32,636 nucleotides of DNA, taken from assembly GCA_013151865.1 (NCBI GenBank), contig JAADHN010000170.1, forward strand, positions 1-32,636. Direction: 5' to 3'. The notes beneath the pieces were generated by a model. The model did no database searches and was not told the origin of the DNA. It saw only the letters and a program-made list of their open reading frames with translations. Origin of the DNA: Kiritimatiellota bacterium. GTDB taxonomy: Bacteria > Verrucomicrobiota > Lentisphaeria > Oligosphaerales > JAADHN01. A program made the translations under genes and the position numbers. Below are positions 25,251-31,697 of the stretch, piece after piece (positions within the stretch are counted from its first letter, which is position 1; each line of letters opens with the position of its first letter).

Positions 25251-26513
25251 TCACCTGAGGCGGTCGGCTTGGCGTCGGACTTTGCCGATGGCCTCGAGAA
25301 TGAGGTCCATGTCCGAGACATCCCCGAGGAACACGGTGTGCGGCAAGGCCAGGGCTTCCTGCTTGAACAATCGTTCCGCGGTGGGGCAGGAGGTTCGGGT
25401 GTAGTCCACCGTCTTACCGTACAGCGGGCAGCGGATTGGACAGCCGGTTCGGCCGAAGTTCATGGACTGGAAGAGCGGATTGCGGTAGATGGGCATACCG
25501 TGTCCGCCGGCGCGTACCGGGACGCCTTCGGCCTGCACGGCCTCGATGAAGCGCGCCATGGGCACTCCGGCGAACTTCTCTTGCTCGTAATGGAAGTTCC
25601 AGTAATAGAATCCCCACCGGGTCACACGCGGATCGCGTCGGATGGCGCGAACTCCGTCGATTGCCTCGAATCCGCGAGCGAGATACGTGCTGTTTCGCTC
25701 CCGTGTCTCGGTCTGCTCGTCGAGACGCTTGAGCTGTTCCAGAAGCACTGCAGCTTGCCATTCTGTCATGCGCAGGTTTGAAGCCACCCGGTGGAATTCG
25801 TAAAACGGGCGGTTCGAGATTCTGCCTATGTGATGAAACGAGAAGGCTTTCTCCGCCAATTCCCGAGTGTCCGTCAAGACGATGCCGCCTTCGCCGGCGG
25901 TCAAGGTCTTGCCCATCTGAAAGCTGAAGGCGCCCATGTCGCCGATGGCGCCGACACGCCGTCCTTTCCACTCCGAGCCGTGGGCGTGGGCGGCGTCTTC
26001 GACGACGGCGATCTTGCGGCGGCCGGCGATTTCGGTGATGCGATCCATGTCTGCCGGGTAGCCGCCGTTGTGGACCACCACCGCAGCCCGGGTCTTGTCC
26101 GTGATCGCGGCTTCCATGGCCGCCGGGTCGATATTGAGCGTCTCGAGATCCACGTCCACGAAGACCGGGACGGCATTCACCAGCGCGATGGCCGTGGCGC
26201 TGGCCACAAACGTGAGGGCCGGAACCAGCACTTCGTCGCCAGCCTCGACTCCCACGGACTTGAGCGCACATTCGAGGGCTGCAGTGCCATTGGTCACCGC
26301 CACGCCGAACTTCGCATCCTGATACGCGGCGAAAGCGTCTTCGAACTGCCCAACTTTCGAGGCTTTGGCGTCCGGATATCCCCCACGCCACCAAATGCCG
26401 GAATGGAGTGTTTCGATCAGGGCCTTTTCCTCTTCCCGACCATAAACGGGCCATTTCTTGCCCAACGGCCGGTCCACGACCTTCGATCCGCCCTGCAAGG
26501 CCAGCGTCTGCAT
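25251..26513 (-). CDS. DegT/DnrJ/EryC1/StrS family PLP aminotransferase (second copy)
   Basis: A 420-residue cytosolic enzyme starting at ATG 26513, with a textbook AGGAGG seven bases upstream. It opens with LALQGGSKVVDRPLGKKWPVY, the common start of this group. Landmarks are NGTAALECAL (75-84), DEVLVPALTFVASATAI (93-109), FVDVDLETLNIDP (118-130) and VEDAAHAHGS (171-180). The PLP lysine is Lys202 in AFSFQMGKTLTAGEGG (195-210), and a Tyr/Cys-rich C-terminal block follows. The segment that is usually VHLYG.PADMD is VHNGGYPADMD (147-157), a noticeable change near the cofactor and substrate loop. The closest named relatives by pattern are the StsC/AHBA-synthase-like aminotransferases of amino-cyclitol and amino-sugar pathways. 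The next minus-strand gene upstream is 451 bp away, so it probably has its own promoter. Confidence 0.93.
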   Translation of the reverse strand: MQTLALQGGSKVVDRPLGKKWPVYGREEEKALIETLHSGIWWRGGYPDAKASKVGQFEDAFAAYQDAKFGVAVTNGTAALECALKSVGVEAGDEVLVPALTFVASATAIALVNAVPVFVDVDLETLNIDPAAMEAAITDKTRAAVVVHNGGYPADMDRITEIAGRRKIAVVEDAAHAHGSEWKGRRVGAIGDMGAFSFQMGKTLTAGEGGIVLTDTRELAEKAFSFHHIGRISNRPFYEFHRVASNLRMTEWQAAVLLEQLKRLDEQTETRERNSTYLARGFEAIDGVRAIRRDPRVTRWGFYYWNFHYEQEKFAGVPMARFIEAVQAEGVPVRAGGHGMPIYRNPLFQSMNFGRTGCPIRCPLYGKTVDYTRTSCPTAERLFKQEALALPHTVFLGDVSDMDLILEAIGKVRRQADRLR

Positions 26514-26964
26514 TCGAGTGCCTCCTTTTCTCTTGTTCGAACAAGCTGCAACCGGTTCCTGGGCAGCGGAGAGGGACCGCCTGGAGGCCGCAATGCGTTC
26601 TCGATTGACGAGCGTCCCGACCGCTTCGGCCCCAGCCACTTCTTCAGTGTACTCGCCCGGCCGGCGAATACCATCGTCGGGGCGAAGCGCGTGGCAAGAC
26701 TGTTTTATTTTTACCTCCGAGGACGCCGAAAGCGGCTCGGACGGTCCCCGGCCGAGAAGCAATGCGGACCGAGCTGCTCCACATGGCCTGCCGGGAAACG
26801 CTGCGATCAGGAGAATGAAACAGCCCTGACCGCGTCCCGGACTTCGGCTTCGAAGACTCCATTCCGCCAGTTTCCGGTGTCCTTCCGAACTCTTTCGAGA
26901 CTCCCGTGAGACGACTCGGAAACGAGCTCGATGCGGTCCGGTTTGGTTTTTGCGGCCGACCGGC
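26514..26964. other. Intergenic gap, 451 bp, leader of the second aminotransferase
   Basis: This lies upstream of the minus-strand aminotransferase. It contains a 14-bp palindrome close to the ribosome site (26532-26545) and an A/T-rich patch around 26696-26712. No coding frame with recognisable features is present. A promoter for the aminotransferase is expected here but I could not choose one. Confidence 0.5.
26532..26545. promoter_or_regulatory. Perfect 14-bp palindrome next to aminotransferase ribosome site
   Basis: CTTGTTCGAACAAG is a perfect inverted repeat centred 26 bases upstream of ATG 26513. It lies just behind the AGGAGG site, so a protein bound here, or an mRNA hairpin, could affect expression. 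TGTTC/GAACA half-sites recall LexA-type boxes, but without the usual four-base spacer. Confidence 0.4.
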
Positions 26965-28110
26965 TCATTGCGCCTCGGGTGGTGTCGGCGTCGCCCTTGT
27001 CGCCGGGCGCCGGAGCAAGCCGCGACGGACGGCTTGCCAGTAGGCGAGTTCGAGCGAGACCAGCGGCGGGGCGTACCAGGCGGATGCGACCGGGAAGTCG
27101 ACGAGCATTCTGCAGAGAGGGCCGATGACCTGCCGTGCCTGTTCATCGGTCCCCACGAGGAGGATGGCCGCGACGGCTTCGATGGGAATACGGATGCCAT
27201 TGAGCACCAAGCGCCGGTCGTTCAGTTTCTGGGTGATCGGGCGTGAGTCCCGTCGGAACAGATCGAAGCCCGTGACCTGGGGAAGACAGGCGGCGGCGAT
27301 TTCGGCGCCGGCGCGTCGGTACACCTCGAGGTGCTCCGGTCGGGTGTCCCAGCGGCAGAGAAGCTCGACGCTCAGGGCGGATTGGATCAGGACCCAGCTC
27401 TGGAACTTTTCGAAATGCCGCAGCGCCCCGAGCCTGGGGGCGGTCGCGGCCTCCAATTCCTTGCGCCACAAAGGATCGCCGGTGACTGCGGCACCGGCGG
27501 CCAACATGCCGAGCAGGCGCTCGGCCCGAGTGGGACGGACGTCTGCCAAACGCCCGTAGGTGCTCCGTGTCCTGCCGTCGGCCCGGGTGATCTGCCAGCC
27601 GTCGCGGCGCAGACGGGTCAGAACATCGCGGAATGCCCGAGCAACGTTTTTCTGCTCGGGTGGCGTGGCTAGAGAACTGTCGGCAAACAGGGCAAGGCCA
27701 TAGAAGAATGCGGTGTATTGGTCGACCGATGGATCTCCGCGAAAAGTCTTCATGTCCGGTTCCATCCCACGGGCTAGGAAGCCGGGTTCGACGGCGGCGG
27801 CATTTAACAAAAGACCGGCAAGCACTTGACGGGCGAGCGCCGCGGTTTCGGTGTCGCCGGTGATCTCAAACGCCTTGCTCAGGCAGCCGAGATAAACTCC
27901 GCCGTAAAGCGTGGCGTCTTCCAACGGGTCGCCCCGGCCCAGACGGGTGAGCAGCAGACCGCGACGCGGCGCGACAAAGTCGTGCTCGAGTCGATTGCGA
28001 AGCGTCCGGACTCGGTCGTAGAGTGCGCGGCTGTCGCGTGTCGCGCTGTCCGCTCGGGCTGCCGCGGCAAACGCCAACAGTCCGCTCAAGACTGCGTATT
28101 TCAATCTCAC
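26965..28110 (-). CDS. Secreted protein of unknown function, helical-toroid-like
   Basis: A 381-residue protein that starts with GTG at 28110, inside the stop codon of the previous gene (GTGA overlap), so the two are translationally coupled. GGAGG lies 12 bases upstream. A signal peptide is clear (MRLKYAVLSGLLAFAAAARA). The mature part is rich in amphipathic helices with regularly spaced blocks such as ATLYGGVYLGCLSKAFEITG, VDQYTAFFYGLALFADS and GMLAAGAAVTGDPLWRKELE. This recalls alpha/alpha-barrel proteins, but I do not recognise a family and see no catalytic motif. A Pro/Thr-rich tail ends it (RRPATRATPTPPEAQ). Coupling to a glycosidase-like gene suggests a related substrate or a partner role. 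Function is left open. Confidence 0.75.
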   Translation of the reverse strand: MRLKYAVLSGLLAFAAAARADSATRDSRALYDRVRTLRNRLEHDFVAPRRGLLLTRLGRGDPLEDATLYGGVYLGCLSKAFEITGDTETAALARQVLAGLLLNAAAVEPGFLARGMEPDMKTFRGDPSVDQYTAFFYGLALFADSSLATPPEQKNVARAFRDVLTRLRRDGWQITRADGRTRSTYGRLADVRPTRAERLLGMLAAGAAVTGDPLWRKELEAATAPRLGALRHFEKFQSWVLIQSALSVELLCRWDTRPEHLEVYRRAGAEIAAACLPQVTGFDLFRRDSRPITQKLNDRRLVLNGIRIPIEAVAAILLVGTDEQARQVIGPLCRMLVDFPVASAWYAPPLVSLELAYWQAVRRGLLRRPATRATPTPPEAQ

Positions 28111-29141
28111 TGCCCTGTTTGGCCTCCTGTTGCGACGCTCCGGACGATCTTTCCCACTTCCCGGACCACTTGTCGCTCCGCCGCGTCGAATTGGTCGAAC
28201 AGACGCCTGCGGCGCATGTCAAAGGAACGCCGGGGTTTGCTCTCGGCCCGATCTTTCTGGTCCCCGTTGTGGAAGCACCAACCGGCCGCACCCCCTGCCA
28301 GGGCGGCACGCAGGTCCGCCAGGAATGCGTCGGCAGGCGGCTCCCAGCGGCGTGGGCGGAACCCACGCCGGAACGGTTCCTGGTAGTGAATGGGAACGAG
28401 CCGATGCAACTCTCGACACCACGCGAGATCACGACGCGTCCGGGGCTCCGTCTGGCCGGGGGACTTCCTATTGCGCGGGCGGTGCGGAGCGACGAAGTCC
28501 AAGCGCGCTTCCTCCAAGTATGCGCGCAAAGTGTCCCGGTCCATGTCGCCCGCATGAGACGCTGTCACGAGTCGTCTCGGGTCGAGGCGTTTGACCGCGT
28601 CGCGCAACTTTCCGAGTTCCGGGATGCTCACGAATCGCTTGTCTCGAATGTTGCGTTCGTTGGCCAAGTCGAAATACCAGTTGCGAAAGGGCTCGAGGGC
28701 CGTGGTCAGGGCTCGAACCGCTCGCAGATGCGCCTCGAAAGTCGGCAGCCGCGGCGCACCGTTGATCCCATTGCCCCGCGAAAACGTGATGTCCACGATC
28801 ATACCGCGGCGGTCGCACTCTGCCACGAGCCATTTCAAGCGATCCAGGTATGGTTCGCGCACCTGGCCTTGTTCGTCGACCGCCGAGACATCGTTTCCGA
28901 AGGCGTTCCACGTGGCCCACACTCGAATCCAGTTGAAGCCCGACTCCCGCATGTCGTTCAGGTCGGCGACAATGAACTTCCGACGGGCCCCCAATGCACC
29001 GTAATAACTGATGCCCAGCAGGAACCGGGGGACGCCGTCGATGGTGAATCGTTCCCGCCTTGTGCCCAGTTCCGTTCCGAACGCGCCGGCGCACGCCATG
29101 ATTCCAACAGCGGCCGGCCAGAATCGCTGCATGGGTCGCAT
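28107..29141 (-). CDS. Secreted GH5-like (clan GH-A) glycosidase
   Basis: A 344-residue exported protein. Three ATGs lie close together (29147, 29141, 29132). I chose 29141 because GAGG is then eight bases upstream; the first ATG would leave only two. A signal peptide follows (MQRFWPAAVGIMACAGAFG). The mature protein begins RFTIDGVPRFLLGISYYGAL, the usual first strand of cellulase-like barrels, then GFNWIRVWATWNAFG and WLVAECDRRGMIVDITFSRG. The acid/base is Glu152 in WYFDLANERNI and the nucleophile candidate is Glu235 in IHYQEPFRRG; WCFHNGD lies near the end of the barrel. This supports a retaining GH-A hydrolase of the GH5/cellulase type, with substrate unknown. Its stop overlaps the start of the next gene by four bases. 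Confidence 0.82.
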   Translation of the reverse strand: MRPMQRFWPAAVGIMACAGAFGTELGTRRERFTIDGVPRFLLGISYYGALGARRKFIVADLNDMRESGFNWIRVWATWNAFGNDVSAVDEQGQVREPYLDRLKWLVAECDRRGMIVDITFSRGNGINGAPRLPTFEAHLRAVRALTTALEPFRNWYFDLANERNIRDKRFVSIPELGKLRDAVKRLDPRRLVTASHAGDMDRDTLRAYLEEARLDFVAPHRPRNRKSPGQTEPRTRRDLAWCRELHRLVPIHYQEPFRRGFRPRRWEPPADAFLADLRAALAGGAAGWCFHNGDQKDRAESKPRRSFDMRRRRLFDQFDAAERQVVREVGKIVRSVATGGQTGQ

Positions 29142-29277
29142 TCTCATGCCCTCGTATTGCGTGACTTCGATTCGGAGGTGCGCCGGCGGCAGGCGCCTGT
29201 TTGCTCTCGAGGGCCTTGCAACGCAACACCCGCTCGATGATCGCGTGCGAGAGAGAGTGCCGACGCAACCGGTTTCG

Positions 29278-29295
29278 TCCGCCCCCGGGGGCGGA
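29278..29295 (-). terminator. Perfect GC palindrome one base after LysM gene stop
   Basis: TCCGCCCCCGGGGGCGGA (18 bp, perfect) begins one base downstream of the TGA at 29299-29297. It can fold into a hairpin of about seven pairs with a four-base loop. The T-run of an intrinsic terminator is missing, so it may only protect or delimit the transcript. The glycosidase gene follows about 135 bases later on the same strand. Confidence 0.35.
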
Positions 29296-29296
29296 A

Positions 29297-30109
29297 TCAG
29301 GGGTTTTTCATGATTTCGGAGCGCGGCGGCAGCCGGAGGCGCATGCCCGGCGCCAGCCGGTCGCTGCCGTGGAGTACGGCCGAATTGGCGTCGCGGAGCT
29401 TTCCCCAGTAGCGCGACGTCCCGTAGTATTTGCGGGAAATGCGGCTCAACGTGTCCCCTTCCCGAACCACGTACACCCGAACCTCGGACGCCGGGACCGT
29501 GCTCGCCGCCGAGGGCGAAGTCGGGCCGGGAGGCTTCGGCGCGGTGCGTTGCCGTCGGGGCGTGGGGGCCGCAGTTGCGGACGTCAGCATACGGAGTTCG
29601 CCGCGCAACGCCAAGACCTCGGTGTTCAGTTCTTTAATCCGTTGAGCCAGGCGCTTTTCGCGTTCGGTGATGCGGGCCGCGGACTCCGGTCCGCCGCCGG
29701 GGCGTTGTTCCGGGACGACACCCGGGTGTTGTGCGGCGAGTTCGCGGAGCAGATTCACTTCGGCCCGAGATCGCCACTGCCGGACCAAAGCGGCGTTATC
29801 GGCCTTCGGACGTTTGGTGAGGTAAGCCCGATAATGCAGTACGGCCCGCAGGGGATCGTCGAGATGGTCTTCATACAGGGTGGCAAGCTGGAGGTCCGCC
29901 CCGGCCGAGGCCGGACTCAGCCGGAGACATTTCTCGAGGGCCTCGGCCGCCTCGGCATATCGGTCCTGTTTTCGTAACTGGAGGCCGCGTACATAGTACG
30001 GGTTTCGTTCGTCCACCAGGGCGCGGGAGCGGTTGCAGGCAGGAAGCAACGTGGCGCACGCTGGCAGCATAACCCATAATAGGTTGCTTCTCGTACGTCG
30101 TCGGCGCAT
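29297..30109 (-). CDS. Lipoprotein with TPR, coiled coil and C-terminal LysM domain
   Basis: A 270-residue protein starting at ATG 30109 with AGGA upstream. The N-terminus is Arg-rich and then has two LPAC boxes (Cys18 and Cys25); Cys25, after LLPAC, is the likely lipidated residue. Residues about 37-100 form TPR-like helices (YYVRGLQLRKQDRYAEAAEA, GADLQLATLYEDHLDDP). Residues about 145-172 are a coiled coil (ITEREKRLAQRIKELNTEVL). A Pro/Thr/Ala linker follows. The LysM domain spans about 211-261 (RVYVVREGDTLSRISRKYYG, then WGKLRDANSAVLHGSDRLAP), which binds N-acetylglucosamine-containing glycans such as peptidoglycan. It is probably an envelope protein anchoring something to the wall. It is divergent from the DctP gene. 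Confidence 0.87.
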   Translation of the reverse strand: MRRRRTRSNLLWVMLPACATLLPACNRSRALVDERNPYYVRGLQLRKQDRYAEAAEALEKCLRLSPASAGADLQLATLYEDHLDDPLRAVLHYRAYLTKRPKADNAALVRQWRSRAEVNLLRELAAQHPGVVPEQRPGGGPESAARITEREKRLAQRIKELNTEVLALRGELRMLTSATAAPTPRRQRTAPKPPGPTSPSAASTVPASEVRVYVVREGDTLSRISRKYYGTSRYWGKLRDANSAVLHGSDRLAPGMRLRLPPRSEIMKNP

Positions 30110-30540
30110 ATCGGATCCTTTCCGAACCAAATGAAGGCCAAACCGGCGACCCGGTCGGTCCCGGACGCCGGGGGGCGATCCGCTCCCCGCTCGACCCGTG
30201 AAAGCACGGGGCCGCGGTTGACACGACGAGCGGAACGACCGTGCTGCCGAGCCCGCGACTGGGGAAGCGCGGAATACAGGGACGAGGGCGGCGCCCGAAC
30301 ACGGGAAGGCACGACCGGTCCCAACCAGGACCGCGCAACGGACCTTGCCGTCCACGGGCGGACAATGTCCGCTCGGCACAGGTTTGAAAATACTGGCCGG
30401 AAAGATAGAATGCCAATTATGGAACGCCGGAAGTGCGATCGACGATTGCCATGGAGAACGCTTTGCCGGACCGAATGCGGCAAACGGTCGCCGTGGAGAA
30501 GCGGATGGCAAGCAGGGGTCGAGAATCGCTGGAGGAGCCG
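30110..30540. other. Divergent intergenic region, 431 bp
   Basis: This lies between the LysM lipoprotein gene (minus) and the DctP gene (plus). The right third carries the promoter candidate at 30384-30411. The rest has only Arg-rich open frames without family features. An in-frame upstream ATG at 30433 exists for the DctP gene, but it would place charged residues before the export signal and is not used. Confidence 0.5.
30384..30411 (+). promoter_or_regulatory. Candidate sigma70 promoter for DctP-like gene
   Basis: TTGAAA (30384-30389) and TAGAAT (30406-30411) are 16 bases apart, each one base off consensus. The start would be near 30418, leaving a leader of about 120 bases before ATG 30541. 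Confidence 0.5.
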
Positions 30541-31596
30541 ATGCGACTGTTTTGGAACACGCGGGCGTCTTGGGCTGCGGCCGTCTTGGCGGCATGCGGG
30601 GTGCTGTTGTGGACCGGGTGCGGCGGCGGAGCGGGTCCGACCGTGATCCGACTCAGCCACATCACCAGTCCGGGCTCGACGTGGGACAAGGGTGCGCACA
30701 AGTTCGCAGAGCTGCTCGAGGAGCGCAGTCGCGGACGGTTCCAGGTGCGGGTTTACGCCGGGGCCCAACTGGCCCAGCACAATCAGAAGACCGAGCTGCA
30801 GCAGCTGTGCAGCGGGGCGATCGAAATGACCCTGCATTCGCCGATCATTCTGGCCTTGTTCCTCGACCCCCGATTCGATGCGTTCAGCCTGCCGTGGCTG
30901 TTTCCGGACCACGCAGTTGCCAATGCCGTGTGCGACGGTCCCTTCGGCAAACGGGCGTTGGGGTGGCTGGAAGAAAACGGGATCCACGGAATCGCCTTCG
31001 GAGTCAATGGGTTTCGGCAGTTGACCAATTCCGTTCGGGCGGTAACCCGCCCCGAGGACTTGAAAGGGATGAAAGTGCGCGTGGCCGGCACCGACCTGTT
31101 TCGGGCCGTGTTCGCCGCGTTCGGCGCCAACCCGACCACCATGAACTTCGGCGAAGTATTCACCGCGCTCGAGCAGGGGACGATCAGCGCCCAGGAAAAC
31201 CCGTTGTCCATCATCTATTCGAGCAAGTTCTACGAAGTGCAAACGTACTGCACCATTTGGAACTATGCGTACGATCCCTTGATCTTGACCTACAACAAAA
31301 CGCTTTGGGAGAAGCTCTCTCCCGAAGATCGGGCGCTCATCACTCGATGCGGCAAGGATGCGATGGACTACGAGCGCGACTTGGTTCAAAGGGAAGACCG
31401 GGAACTGATCGAGACCCTCCGGAAAAAAGGTATGGATGTGCAGGTCCTCGATGCACCCCGGAAACAACTATTCCGGGAGAGGTGCGCCGGGGTCTATCGA
31501 CAGTTTGCCCCGCGCATTGGCCCGGCCATCGTCCAGGCGATTCAGGCGGCCGTCGAGACGGCCCGGCAATCCGGCGCCGGGTCGGGACCGGACTGA
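30541..31596 (+). CDS. TRAP transporter solute-binding lipoprotein (DctP family)
   Basis: A 351-residue exported protein starting at ATG 30541 with GGAGGA just upstream. The signal segment contains two cysteines (VLAACGVLLWTGCGGG); either could be lipidated, and a lipoprotein is likely. The mature protein starts TVIRLSHITSPGSTWDKGAH, as in DctP proteins, followed by GRFQVRVYAGAQLAQHNQKT. The ligand-binding core has GMKVRVAGTDLFRAVFAAFG, whose Arg normally holds the substrate carboxylate, then NFGEVFTALEQGTISAQENP, the usual helix-strand hinge. LILTYNKTLWEKLSPEDRAL matches the late family block. It should capture an organic acid, perhaps a sugar acid or uronate, in the periplasm. No DctQ or DctM membrane subunit is next to it; the following gene encodes a prepilin peptidase. 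Confidence 0.92.
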   Translation: MRLFWNTRASWAAAVLAACGVLLWTGCGGGAGPTVIRLSHITSPGSTWDKGAHKFAELLEERSRGRFQVRVYAGAQLAQHNQKTELQQLCSGAIEMTLHSPIILALFLDPRFDAFSLPWLFPDHAVANAVCDGPFGKRALGWLEENGIHGIAFGVNGFRQLTNSVRAVTRPEDLKGMKVRVAGTDLFRAVFAAFGANPTTMNFGEVFTALEQGTISAQENPLSIIYSSKFYEVQTYCTIWNYAYDPLILTYNKTLWEKLSPEDRALITRCGKDAMDYERDLVQREDRELIETLRKKGMDVQVLDAPRKQLFRERCAGVYRQFAPRIGPAIVQAIQAAVETARQSGAGSGPD

Positions 31597-31697
31597 GCAC
31601 GGGCACGGCCCGGCAAGATGGGGCTCGACCGGGACAATTGGGCAATCACGGCCCGCACGCGCTTCCGAACGCTTCTTCATAATCGAGGATTCTTTCA

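Noticed and set aside
31677-31683. CATAAT as a -10 box for the prepilin peptidase gene
   Set aside because: No -35-like hexamer at 16-18 bases upstream; the gene may simply be read through from the DctP gene 101 bp before.
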